Shown here: positions 1 to 7,723 of the stretch, piece by piece | Layout: the number at the start of each line of letters is the position of its first letter | Position numbering within the stretch: the first letter of the stretch is position 1 | Made by a program: the position numbers and the translations under genes | NCBI GenBank assembly: GCA_007120575.1 | Contig: SKNJ01000085.1 | Span: 1 to 29,619, forward strand | Direction: 5' to 3' | DNA length: 29,619 bases | Source: Thioalkalivibrio sp. | GTDB lineage: Bacteria > Pseudomonadota > Gammaproteobacteria > Ectothiorhodospirales > Ectothiorhodospiraceae | Notes under the pieces: model-generated | Told to the model about the DNA's origin: nothing | What the model saw: the letters and a program-made list of their open reading frames with translations, nothing else | The model's database searches: none

Positions 1-372
1 GAAGCGGAATGGCGTCGCGCCTATCACGAGATCAACAACTTCGAGGCGCAGCTCGCCGAACATGGCGTAACGCTCCTCAAGTTCTGGCTGAATATCGACC
101 CCGACGAGCAGCTACGGCGCTTCGAGGCGCGCAAGGAAACCCCGTACAAGAAGCACAAGATCACCGACGAGGACTGGCGTAACCGTGAACGCTGGGACGA
201 TTACAAGGCGGCGGTCAACGAGATGGTCATCCGCACCAGCACCGAATACGCGCCCTGGCACATCATCCCGGCCAACGACAAGCGTTACGCCCGCATCGAA
301 GTGATGCGCATCGTCAGCGACACGCTGGCGCAGGCGCTCGGGGACGACGACCATCAAGGCAGCACTGACTAG
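1..372 (+). CDS. Polyphosphate kinase 2 (PPK2) family protein, 3' part
   Basis: The frame is open from base 1 to a TAG at 370-372, giving the last 123 residues of a protein whose start lies outside the window. PPK2 enzymes move phosphate between polyphosphate and nucleotides (ADP/GDP or AMP, depending on class) in the cytoplasm. The visible part has the family's C-terminal signatures: EINNFEAQL, then LLKFWLNIDPDEQLRRF, then the basic KETPYKKHKITDEDWRNR stretch that contacts phosphates, then WHIIPANDKRYARIEVMRI near the end. The P-loop and lid are upstream of the window, so the class (nucleoside mono- or diphosphate substrate) cannot be told. The last 10 residues or so (GDDDHQGSTD) are an ordinary variable tail. 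No terminator with a U-tract follows; the gene runs into repeat-rich DNA. Confidence 0.93.
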   Translation, partial: EAEWRRAYHEINNFEAQLAEHGVTLLKFWLNIDPDEQLRRFEARKETPYKKHKITDEDWRNRERWDDYKAAVNEMVIRTSTEYAPWHIIPANDKRYARIEVMRIVSDTLAQALGDDDHQGSTD

Positions 373-380
373 CTCGGTCG

Positions 381-392
381 TTTCATGAATTG
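381..392. repeat. Fragment of dispersed repeat (TTTCATGAATTG core), copy 1
   Basis: The 12-mer TTTCATGAATTG recurs exactly at 29512-29523. Flanks are similar too: TAGCTCGG before it here and TAGCCCGG there, and a GCGCG/CGCGCC stretch after both. Both copies directly follow the 3' end of a gene. This looks like one edge of a dispersed intergenic repeat, of which only the edge is left here. Confidence 0.5.
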
Positions 393-490
393 TAATGCGC
401 GTCCGCCAGCTACGGGGATCATCCGGGGACCTGCATGGCTCGTCCCGGGCCACCTTGATCCAGGCCTTGCTGGGAATGCCACTATCTCCG

Positions 491-531
491 GCCCTTGCCC
501 TTGCCCTTGCCCTTGCCCTTGCCCCTGCCCC
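491..531. repeat. Hexanucleotide tandem repeat (GCCCTT)n
   Basis: Five exact GCCCTT units (491-520) are followed by one variant GCCCCT and a partial unit. Hexamer repeats do not shift a reading frame, so ORFs read through here encode artefactual Ala-Leu or Arg-Ala runs on either strand. It lies between two genes and immediately precedes the inverted-repeat element at 531-631. It is a candidate variable-number locus. Confidence 0.85.
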
Positions 532-631
532 GTCATCCCGGCCGGAGCGCAGCGGAGAGCCGGGATCTCCCGCGTCGGGGTACCCCGGCATCGAGATCCC
601 GGATAACCGCTACGCGGTTTCCGGGATGACG
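531..631. repeat. 101-bp palindromic intergenic element (CGTCATCCCGG ends)
   Basis: CGTCATCCCGG at 531-541 is mirrored exactly by CCGGGATGACG at 621-631. Inside are further nested pairs: CCGGGATCTC (560-569) with GAGATCCCGG (593-602), around a perfect palindrome CGGGGTACCCCG (576-587), and a local hairpin of AACCGC with GCGGTT (606-619). This is a clover-like structure of the non-coding 'GTCATCCCGG' repeat type common in proteobacterial intergenic DNA. It carries no gene. Confidence 0.8.
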
Positions 632-697
632 AAGCAGAAGGCGCGGGGCGCCGCTCTCCCGCACGCGCAGCAGATCAGTCCCAAGTCCGAAAGGCTT

Positions 698-3600
698 CTA
701 GTCCTGTGTCAGCAGGCGCTGGAGGGTTTCGGCGTCGATCGGGAGCTCGTCGGTGGCGGCGGGGTCGTCCTTGCCGTGGACGTGGTCGGCGAGCTGCTGT
801 TTCTGCGCCTGCAGGGCGAGGATCTTTTCTTCCACCGTACCTTCGGTGACCAGCTTGTAGACGAACACCGGCTTGTCCTGGCTGATGCGGTGAGCGCGGT
901 CGGTGGCCTGGGTCTCGACGGCCGGGTTCCACCACGGGTCGTAGTGGATGACGGTGTCGGCTTCGGTCAGGTTGAGGCCGACCCCACCGGCCTTGAGGCT
1001 GATCAGAAACAGGTCGACCTCGCCCTGACGGAAGCGCTCGATGGTCTCTTCGCGCTTGCGTGTCTGGCCGGTGAGTTTGGTGTAGGCAATACCCTGCTGC
1101 TCCAGGTGTTCGCCGATCAGCGTCAGCATCGAGGTGAACTGCGAAAACAGCAGGATGCGCCGCCCCTCTTCCAGCAGTTCGGGCACCAGCTCCATGAGCA
1201 TCTCGAGCTTGGCGGAGCGGATGTTGTGGGTGTCAAACTCCGAGGTGCGGACCAGTCGCGGGTCGCAGCAGACCTGCCGTAACTTGAGCAGGGCGTCCAG
1301 GATCGTGATGTGACTGCGCGCCAGACCCTGGCGCTCGACGGCCTCGCGGACTTTCTTCTCCATGCTCAGGCGGATGCTCTCGTACAGCGCACCCTGGCGG
1401 ACGTCGAGCGTGGTGGTGCGCAGCAGTTCGGTCTTGGGCGGGAGTTCGCGCGCCACACGGTCCTTGGTACGGCGCAGGATGAACGGCGCGGTGCGCTGGC
1501 GCAGGCGTTCCAGGGTGCCGCGGTCGCCTTCCTGCTCGATCGGCTTGCGGTAGCGCTGGTTGAAGGTCTTCTGGTCGCCCAGAAAGCCCGGCAGCAGGAA
1601 GTCGAACTGGGCCCACAGCTCGCCCAGGTGGTTTTCCATCGGGGTGCCGGTCAGGCACAGCCGGTGGTTGGCCTCCAGGGTACGCACCACCTGGGCGGAG
1701 CGAGCCCGCGGGTTCTTGATCTGCTGGGCCTCGTCGAGGATCAGGTAGTGCCAGCGACGATTCAGCAGCACCTCGTCGTCGCGGGTGAGCAGCGGGTAGG
1801 TGGTCAGCACGAGGTCGTGATCCTCGATCGCGTCGAACCATGCACGCCGGTCCGGCCCCTGCAGCACAAGTACCCGCAGTTTCGGGGTGAACTGCGCCGC
1901 CTCGCGGCGCCAGTTCCCCAGCAGGCTGGTGGGGGCGATGATCAGGCTGGGGTCGCGCATGCGCCCGGCACGCTTCTCCACCGCCAGATGCGCCAGGGTC
2001 TGAACCGTCTTGCCCAGCCCCATGTCGTCGGCCAGGATGCCGGCCAGTTCGTATTCACGCAGGAACTGCAGCCAGTCCAGTCCCTGTTGCTGATACGGCC
2101 GCAAGGTCCCCTTGAAGGTGCTCGGCGGCGGGACCGAGCGGACCCCCTCGAAATCGCGCATGCGGCGGGCCAGCTTTTTCAGGCGTTCGGCACCGCGCAG
2201 GCGCGCGGCATCGAATTCCAGCAGGCGCGGGGCATCCAGGCGCGACAGATGCAGCGCCTCGGCGCTCGGCTCGCGGTCGAACAGGTCCAGCAGCGTCTTC
2301 AGGACCGGGCGGAGCATCGCGCCGGGCACGGCGATGTAGTGCCCATCCCCGGCATCCAGGTAAAGCGTCTCCGGCAGGTCGTCCACATCCACCCGCCCGA
2401 TCAGTTGCGCGACCAGGGGCAGTAGGGGGATACGCTTGCCCTCGACCTCCAGGTCGAAACGCAGGTCGAACCAGTCGCGGTCCGAAGATTCGACTTCCGC
2501 ATCGAGACCGTCGGCGCGGCTCAGGATCGGGGCATTGACGGCGTCCGAGACGATTTCCCAGCCGCGTGCCTCCAGGCCGGGAATGGAGGTTTCCACAAAC
2601 TGCAGCCAGTGGTGCAGCATGGCGTCGGCATCGGCTGCATCGACATCCAGCTGGAACTCGTGCGGCCTGCCGGAGAAGGGACGGGTGGCCATGCCGAGCA
2701 GGGTGTCGCGCGCCGCGTGTTCCGCCTCGGGGTCGCGCTGCACGCGTACCAGGCGCTCGCCCGCCTCGTGCAGCGGAGCCGCCCGGGACTCGTCCGGTTC
2801 CAGGATGACCTCGGCATACCGAAACCCCAGCGCCAGGTGGGCCCCGAATGGCTCGTTGCGGTCGAACAGCAGATGGAGGCGGGGGATCGGCTCGACCGCG
2901 AGGGTGTCGATCTCCACCGGCTCGGGGGTGGGCAGCTCGGGCGAGCGCAGCGCCAGGATGCGGCTGATCCGCGCGGCCTCGCTCGCCGGCACCGGTGGGG
3001 CCTGCGGCAGGCCGGCGAGCAGTCGTGCATCGACCCCCTGGGACAGGCGCAGAGGGCCGGCCTCGAGGCGCCCGGTATCCACATACGCCGGAGGGTCGAG
3101 CTGCGGGTAGATGTCCAGCGAGGGGTCGGCGAGGCCCAGGCGATACATCTCGCCGTCGGTTGTCCAGGCCAGTTCGGTGGCGCGCTCGGGTCCGGCACGC
3201 AGGGGCTGCTCGTATGTCCTGCCCCAGAACAGACGCCCGGTTTCCAGCATCAGTTGCAGGGCCATGGCGCCGGCCACCCCCGCCAGGGTGGCGTCGCCGC
3301 CGTAAAAGAAGGGCTCCGCGCTCGAGGCGCGCAGCAGGGACAGGATTTCGACGTCGTCGGGCTGGACGTAGGCGCCGCGTCGCCAGGGGTCACACAGCGA
3401 ACCGAAATTCACCGCGCGCCCGTACCCCCAGGTGCCATCCCGCTTGCGCCGCGCGACAGAGAAGCTCACTGCGAGTACGTGCCCGCCACTGCGGTCCGGT
3501 GCGAGCTCGTACAGCAGGCGATTGTTCGTGTCGCCGGACGCGGAAGCGGCCGGGTCCTCGTTTGTCACTCGGGCAAGCCAGGCCTCGAAACCCGTACCCG

Positions 3601-3904
3601 CCTGCACGGCGACGTCGGCCGTTTCGCGCCAGGCCAGGCACGCGGCCACCACGTGCTTGCACTGATAGCCCACCGGGCAGGAACAGTATCCCTCGATGTC
3701 CAGCTGCGAGCCGTATTCGCGGATATGGACGTCCTGGGTATAGGTGCGGGAGCCGCTGCCCCGGACGCTGGAGAGAAGCACCAGCTCACCCCCTTCGTCC
3801 ATGAAGCCGAGCTCCTGCACTCTTCCCTCATGGAAATAATCCAGCCCGCGTTCCAGGAACAGCGGGTCGAAGATTTCGAGCAGCAGGTCAGGGGTTAGGT
3901 CCAT
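698..3904 (-). CDS. SWIM zinc-finger SNF2/DEAD-box-like helicase
   Basis: A 1068-residue protein. The N-terminal region carries a SWIM zinc finger, CSCPVGYQCKH (about residues 74-84), a nucleic-acid or protein binding module. A long middle region of unclear fold follows. The SNF2 ATPase begins near residue 600: motif I DDMGLGKT (about 626-633), motif II DEAQ (about 723-726), motif III LTGTPMEN, and the C-terminal RecA lobe with LLFSQFTSML (about 920), AGGVGLNLTEADTV (about 976) and the arginine-finger motif QATDRAHRISQ. This is the bacterial HepA/SNF2 type with SWIM, thought to translocate on DNA to remodel protein-DNA complexes; its actual target is unknown. The start at 3904 keeps the complete N-terminus, though the Shine-Dalgarno is weak. 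It lies 82 bp downstream of the PIN toxin in the same direction, so co-transcription is possible. The stop is TAG at 698-700. Confidence 0.93.
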   Translation of the reverse strand: MDLTPDLLLEIFDPLFLERGLDYFHEGRVQELGFMDEGGELVLLSSVRGSGSRTYTQDVHIREYGSQLDIEGYCSCPVGYQCKHVVAACLAWRETADVAVQAGTGFEAWLARVTNEDPAASASGDTNNRLLYELAPDRSGGHVLAVSFSVARRKRDGTWGYGRAVNFGSLCDPWRRGAYVQPDDVEILSLLRASSAEPFFYGGDATLAGVAGAMALQLMLETGRLFWGRTYEQPLRAGPERATELAWTTDGEMYRLGLADPSLDIYPQLDPPAYVDTGRLEAGPLRLSQGVDARLLAGLPQAPPVPASEAARISRILALRSPELPTPEPVEIDTLAVEPIPRLHLLFDRNEPFGAHLALGFRYAEVILEPDESRAAPLHEAGERLVRVQRDPEAEHAARDTLLGMATRPFSGRPHEFQLDVDAADADAMLHHWLQFVETSIPGLEARGWEIVSDAVNAPILSRADGLDAEVESSDRDWFDLRFDLEVEGKRIPLLPLVAQLIGRVDVDDLPETLYLDAGDGHYIAVPGAMLRPVLKTLLDLFDREPSAEALHLSRLDAPRLLEFDAARLRGAERLKKLARRMRDFEGVRSVPPPSTFKGTLRPYQQQGLDWLQFLREYELAGILADDMGLGKTVQTLAHLAVEKRAGRMRDPSLIIAPTSLLGNWRREAAQFTPKLRVLVLQGPDRRAWFDAIEDHDLVLTTYPLLTRDDEVLLNRRWHYLILDEAQQIKNPRARSAQVVRTLEANHRLCLTGTPMENHLGELWAQFDFLLPGFLGDQKTFNQRYRKPIEQEGDRGTLERLRQRTAPFILRRTKDRVARELPPKTELLRTTTLDVRQGALYESIRLSMEKKVREAVERQGLARSHITILDALLKLRQVCCDPRLVRTSEFDTHNIRSAKLEMLMELVPELLEEGRRILLFSQFTSMLTLIGEHLEQQGIAYTKLTGQTRKREETIERFRQGEVDLFLISLKAGGVGLNLTEADTVIHYDPWWNPAVETQATDRAHRISQDKPVFVYKLVTEGTVEEKILALQAQKQQLADHVHGKDDPAATDELPIDAETLQRLLTQD

Positions 3905-3986
3905 GAGTCACTTGTATGCCAAGGTAGATGAGGCCAATGGCCCCGTGTGGAGGTCGCGCGAAACCCGCCAGACCCTTCCGGTCGGG

Positions 3987-4550
3987 TCAGATCAAGTGCG
4001 AAAACTCGCGGAGTCGCTGGGCGGTTACGACCAGCCCGTGCTTTTCCAGTGTGTCGATGTAGATAGCCGGGTCAACCTCCGGGTTGCGCAAAGCGGCCCT
4101 CGCTTCCTTGGCTGCGCGCAGGACGGCCCCTTCACCCAGATCCAGCTGCTGTTCCACAAAGGCATCCGGGTGGAGCGCTTCCAGATCGAAGGGTTCGAGC
4201 CGGCTTTCGGGAAAGTCCCTCAAGTTAAACGTGATGATCGCCTGGGCCCCTGATCGGATGGCCGCCGCCAGAACATGACGATCATTCGGATCGGGCAGAT
4301 CGAGCGCATGGACAAGCGGTTCGTAGCCATGGACGAGGCAGTCCGGGACCGCCTGCTCCATCAACGCCCGGGTTCGCTGGAGGCTTTCCGCAATCTCCGG
4401 GCGGCGAGCCGACAGGCTGCGGATCCATTCTTCCTGGATGTCGTCTGTCCACTTTGCGGAGAAAAGGCCGGTACGGGCCAGACGGATCAGAAAGTCACGC
4501 AAGGGGGCGGGATACAGAACACAGGCATCGTAAACAACAACGAAGCGCAT
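3987..4550 (-). CDS. PIN-domain RNase toxin of a type II toxin-antitoxin pair
   Basis: A 187-residue PIN-fold protein, probably an endoribonuclease. The acidic metal-binding residues are visible: Asp8 in VVVYDACVLYP, Glu40/Glu41 in the DDIQEEW segment, Asp87/Asp90 in LPDPNDRHVLAAAI, and Asp112 in IITFNLRDFP. This pattern fits the PIN_3-like group that is regularly paired with an excisionase-type DNA-binding antitoxin, as here. It starts 3 bp after the stop of the upstream HTH gene, so translation is probably coupled. The C-terminal 50 residues are an Ala/Glu-rich helical extension beyond the minimal PIN fold. The toxin role is inferred from family and context; the RNA target cannot be predicted. 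The active site looks intact, so there is no sign of decay. Confidence 0.85.
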   Translation of the reverse strand: MRFVVVYDACVLYPAPLRDFLIRLARTGLFSAKWTDDIQEEWIRSLSARRPEIAESLQRTRALMEQAVPDCLVHGYEPLVHALDLPDPNDRHVLAAAIRSGAQAIITFNLRDFPESRLEPFDLEALHPDAFVEQQLDLGEGAVLRAAKEARAALRNPEVDPAIYIDTLEKHGLVVTAQRLREFSHLI

Positions 4551-4553
4551 GCA

Positions 4554-5006
4554 TCAGTAGCCCATGTCCAGCTCCTGCGCTTGCGCGGCGAGGGCATCCA
4601 TTGCTTCACGGCTATCGCTGTCCATGCGCGCCTTGTACCGCATCAGGTCCTCGTACCGGATTCGGCGATGGGTCCCGGCTTTGCGAAACGGGATCTCTCT
4701 CTGTTCCAGCAACTTGATCACGAACGGTCGCGACACGTTGAGGATGCTGGCGGCCTCCTGCGTGCTCAGCTCGGCATGCGTCGGGACAACCGTCACCGCA
4801 TTGCCTTGCGCCATCTGAGCGAGAATGTCGCGCAACAGAGAGATCGCCTGCCGTGGCACGATCAAGTCGGTCCCGTCCATACGAACCTGTGCCCGCTCGG
4901 CTTCGGGCTTCTCCGCAAGCAAGCGGGCCAGCTCACGCGCGCTCTCGCGTGCGAGTGCGGCCACTTCGGCATCGGGCAAACCGTTATTGGGTTCTGTGGT
5001 GTTCAT
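4554..5006 (-). CDS. Excisionase-type HTH antitoxin
   Basis: A 150-residue protein with a helical N-terminus (about residues 10-35, Ala/Glu/Arg-rich) and a MerR/excisionase-type winged HTH at about 80-125: ELSTQEAASILNVSRPFVIKLL, then REIPFRKAGTHRRIRYEDLMRYK. The C-terminal tail (126-150), acidic and Ala-rich, is where antitoxins of this type usually contact the PIN toxin. It is first in the leftward operon, 3 bp ahead of the toxin. A good Shine-Dalgarno (AGGAA on the minus strand) sits 5 bases before the ATG. A promoter-like sequence overlapped by an inverted repeat lies just upstream, as expected for autoregulation. The pairing with a PIN toxin is what makes the antitoxin call; alone it would only be an HTH protein. 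Confidence 0.83.
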   Translation of the reverse strand: MNTTEPNNGLPDAEVAALARESARELARLLAEKPEAERAQVRMDGTDLIVPRQAISLLRDILAQMAQGNAVTVVPTHAELSTQEAASILNVSRPFVIKLLEQREIPFRKAGTHRRIRYEDLMRYKARMDSDSREAMDALAAQAQELDMGY

Positions 5007-5031
5007 GGCGGTTCCTGTACGTTTCCCGAAG

Positions 5032-5062
5032 AATATAGAAGCGCTCGCATTGCAAACGCAAT
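5032..5062 (-). promoter_or_regulatory. Predicted promoter and operator of the toxin-antitoxin pair
   Basis: On the minus strand a -35-like TTGCGT (5056-5061) and a -10 TATATT (5032-5037) are 18 bases apart, 26 bases from the antitoxin start. The inverted repeat ATTGC-N4-GCAAT (5049-5062) covers the -35 box, a good place for a repressor dimer. This AT-rich patch stands out from the local GC-rich DNA. Binding is not shown. Confidence 0.5.
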
Positions 5063-5159
5063 AAACGAAACAGGCCGAACGGAAATCCGAAGGCCTGGCC
5101 GGCTACATGGACGGGACCCGGCCGACCCAAAAGGGCCGCAAGCATTGCCTGGAGGTGTC

Positions 5160-6527
5160 TTACCCCACCCAGACGGTCTTGGCGTTGAGGAATTCGCGGA
5201 TGCCGAGTTCGGAGAGTTCGCGGCCGTAGCCCGAGTCCTTCACCCCGCCGAACGGCAGGCGCGGGTCGCTCTTGACGATGCCGTTGACGAACGCGCAGCC
5301 ACATTCCAGGCGGCGCGCCAGGGCCTCGCCCCGCACGCTGTCGCCGGTCCACACGCTGCCGCCCAGGCCATAGCGCGAGGCGTTGGCCAGGGCGATGGCG
5401 TGGTCGGCATCGCGGGCGCGGGTGATGGCCGCGACCGGGCCGAAGGTCTCTTCGTCGAAGGCGGCCATGCCGGGCTCGACATGATCAAGCAGGGTGGGCG
5501 GGTAGTAATAGCCAGGGCCGTCGAGCGGGCGACCGCCGACCAGGCAGCGCGCCCCGGCGTCGATGCTGCGCTGGACCTGGTCGTGCAGTTCGTCGCGCAG
5601 GTCGCCGCGTGCCAGCGGGCCGATGTCGGTGCCTTCGTTCAGCGGATCGCCGACCCGTAGTGTCTGGATGGCGGCGGCGAAGCGCTCGGCGAAGGCGTCC
5701 GCGATGGGTTCTTCGACGATGAAGCGCTTCGCGGCGATGCAGGTCTCGCCGTTATTCTGGTAGCGCCCGCGTACCGCCTGGGCGACGGTGTGCTCGAGGT
5801 TGGCGTCCGCCAGCACCACGAAGGCGTCCGAGCCGCCCAGCTCCAGCACCGAGGACTTGAGCGCCTTGCCGGCCGCCGCCCCGATGGCGCGCCCGGCGGT
5901 CTCCGAACCGGTCAGGCTGACCCCCTGCACCCGCGGGTCGGCGATGATGCCGGCGACCGCGTCGGACCCGATCGGCAGGTTCTGGAACACGCCCTCAGGC
6001 AATCCGGCCTCGGTGAACACCCGTTCGATATACATCGCGCAGCCGGGTACATTGGAGGCATGCTTGAGCAGCACGGTATTGCCCGCGAGGATCGCCGGGA
6101 CCGCCTGGCGAAACGCCTGCCAGTAGGGGAAGTTCCACGGCATGACCAGCAGTATCGTGCCCAGCGGCTGCCAGGCGACGAACGAGCGCGAGGCATCGGA
6201 GGCCAGCATGGTGTCCTGCAGGAAGTCGGGGCCGCGGTCGGCGTAGTACTCGCAGCCCAGTGCGCACTTGTCGATCTCCGCGCGCGCCTCGGCCAGGCGC
6301 TTGCCCATCTCCAGGGTGGCGGTTTGCGCCAGGGTGTCGCGCTCGCGGCGCAGCACCTCGGCGATGTCGCGCAGGCACTGTGCCCGGACCCCGACGGGAT
6401 GGGCGGCCCAGTCCTGCGCGGCGCTCGCCGCGCGCGCCAGGGCGGCCTCCAGGTGGGACGCCTGCATGCGCGGATACCGGTCCAGGGTTTCGCCAGTGGC
6501 GGGATTGATCGCGGTCAGTTCGCTCAT
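5160..6527 (-). CDS. sad: NAD(P)-dependent succinate-semialdehyde dehydrogenase (Sad/YneI type)
   Basis: A 455-residue cytoplasmic aldehyde dehydrogenase that would oxidise succinate semialdehyde to succinate, the last step of the GABA shunt. It has the motif MPWNFPYWQ (catalytic Asn132), Lys155 in LLKHASNVP, the general base Glu229 in LELGGSDAFVVL, and the nucleophile Cys263 in NNGETCIAAKRFI. ELGGSD plus CIAAKRF is the signature of the Sad (YneI) subgroup rather than GabD. I chose the ATG at 6527: the family's N-terminus begins there (SELTAINPATGETL) and GAGGGG lies just upstream. The frame stays open further up but encodes repeat-like, unrelated sequence. It is a single gene, divergent from the NDUFA9-like gene. 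Substrate is inferred from subgroup; other short semialdehydes are possible. Confidence 0.9.
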   Translation of the reverse strand: MSELTAINPATGETLDRYPRMQASHLEAALARAASAAQDWAAHPVGVRAQCLRDIAEVLRRERDTLAQTATLEMGKRLAEARAEIDKCALGCEYYADRGPDFLQDTMLASDASRSFVAWQPLGTILLVMPWNFPYWQAFRQAVPAILAGNTVLLKHASNVPGCAMYIERVFTEAGLPEGVFQNLPIGSDAVAGIIADPRVQGVSLTGSETAGRAIGAAAGKALKSSVLELGGSDAFVVLADANLEHTVAQAVRGRYQNNGETCIAAKRFIVEEPIADAFAERFAAAIQTLRVGDPLNEGTDIGPLARGDLRDELHDQVQRSIDAGARCLVGGRPLDGPGYYYPPTLLDHVEPGMAAFDEETFGPVAAITRARDADHAIALANASRYGLGGSVWTGDSVRGEALARRLECGCAFVNGIVKSDPRLPFGGVKDSGYGRELSELGIREFLNAKTVWVG

Positions 6528-6571
6528 CGCTGCCCCTCGATGCTGCCGAGCCACGCCGTGCGGAACCCGGT

Positions 6572-6600
6572 TTGAACAATGGATGTCACCCGAGTATAAG
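6572..6600 (+). promoter_or_regulatory. Predicted sigma-70 promoter for the NDUFA9-like/cca pair
   Basis: TTGAAC (6572-6577) and TATAAG (6595-6600) are separated by exactly 17 bases in the gap between two divergent genes. The resulting leader of about 130 bases would precede the ATG at 6737. This is one of the best sigma-70 matches seen in the window. Confidence 0.5.
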
Positions 6601-6736
6601 GGCGTTGCTGCTTGTCGGACATTGCTCCCCCGGTCCCGGTTTTGCAGTCTCCGCAAGATCGTCGGCGGTTCCGGGCTCGGCCCCGGGTGGCATGGCCCCG
6701 ACTCACCGCATCCGTTTTTGGAAGGACTTGGTCATT

Positions 6737-7699
6737 ATGTCCATCGACTCGATTCGCACTGTCTGCCTGCTGGGTGGCACGGGCTTCGTCGGCCACCACA
6801 TCATTACGCGCCTGATCGCGCGCGGCATGAAGGTGCGCGTGCTGTCGCGTCGCCCGCATCGTCACCGCGATCTGCTGGTCAACCCGGAGGTGGACCTGGT
6901 CGAGGGCAGCGTCCACGATCCCGACACCCTGGCGCGGCAGTTCGAGGGCCAGGACGCGGTGATCAACCTGGTCGGCATCCTGAACGAACGTGGCCACAAT
7001 GGAGCCGGCTTTCGCGCCGCGCATGTCGATCTGACCGAAAAGGCCCTGGCCGCGGCCGAGCAGCAGGGTGTGCGACGGTTCCTGCAGATGAGCGCGCTGA
7101 AGGCCGACATGGACGACCCGCCCAGTCACTATCTGCGCACCAAGGCCGAAGCGGAACGGGCGGTGCTCGCCAGCACCGCGTTCCCGGTCACGGTCTTCCG
7201 TCCGTCGGTGATCTTCGGTCGGGAGGACTCTTTTCTGAACCGCTTCGCCACGCTCCTGCGTTTTGCCCCGGTGATGCCGCTGGCGCGCGCGCATGCCCGC
7301 TTTGCCCCGGTATATGTCGGCGATGTGGCCGACCATTTCGTGGACGCCCTGGAGGACGTGGAGACCCACGGTCAGGGCTTCGAGTTGTGCGGGCCGCACG
7401 TGTATACGCTGGGCGAGCTGGTGCGCTATGTCGGTCGCCTCACCGGCCACCGCCGATTGGTGGTACCGCTGCCGGACTGGGCAGGCGCCCTGCAGGCCTC
7501 GGTGCTGGAATTCGTACCGGGCAAGCCACTGTCGCGCGATAACTTCGCCTCGCTGGGGGTCGACAGCGTGTGCGAAAGCACGATGCAGCTTCCCTGTCCC
7601 ACCCGGCTCGAGACCATCGCCCCGGAATACCTCGGTGGCGGGCGCGAGGCGCGCAAGCAGGAGCGGCGCACCCACCTGCGCCAAGTCGACCGGGGCTGA
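6737..7699 (+). CDS. Complex I NDUFA9-like NAD(P)-binding short-chain dehydrogenase/epimerase
   Basis: A 320-residue Rossmann-fold protein of the atypical (extended) SDR class. The dinucleotide-binding motif GGTGFVG is at residues 12-18, followed by an Arg-rich VRVLSRRPHRH after beta-2, INLVGIL, and a YLRTKAEAE segment in the position of the YxxxK pair. The overall pattern matches the 'complex I NDUFA9 subunit family', bacterial relatives of a mitochondrial accessory subunit; their substrate is not established. The ATG at 6737 has a GAAGGA Shine-Dalgarno and sits just before the nucleotide-binding motif; the longer open frame upstream lacks family sequence. cca begins 24 bp downstream in the same direction, so the two are probably co-transcribed. 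Confidence 0.85.
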   Translation: MSIDSIRTVCLLGGTGFVGHHIITRLIARGMKVRVLSRRPHRHRDLLVNPEVDLVEGSVHDPDTLARQFEGQDAVINLVGILNERGHNGAGFRAAHVDLTEKALAAAEQQGVRRFLQMSALKADMDDPPSHYLRTKAEAERAVLASTAFPVTVFRPSVIFGREDSFLNRFATLLRFAPVMPLARAHARFAPVYVGDVADHFVDALEDVETHGQGFELCGPHVYTLGELVRYVGRLTGHRRLVVPLPDWAGALQASVLEFVPGKPLSRDNFASLGVDSVCESTMQLPCPTRLETIAPEYLGGGREARKQERRTHLRQVDRG

Positions 7700-7723
7700 C
7701 ACCCCGCGCCTGTCCCGACCGCC

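Noticed and set aside
491..531. Possible CRISPR or coding repeat from the GCCCTT array
   Set aside because: Units are six bases with no spacers, and the Arg-Ala or Ala-Leu peptides they encode are by-products of the repeat.
698..5062. A complete new defence system made of antitoxin, toxin and SNF2 helicase
   Set aside because: No nuclease, methyltransferase, phospholipase or DISARM/other partner accompanies the SNF2 gene, and the 82-bp gap leaves co-transcription unproven; kept only as a low-level finding.
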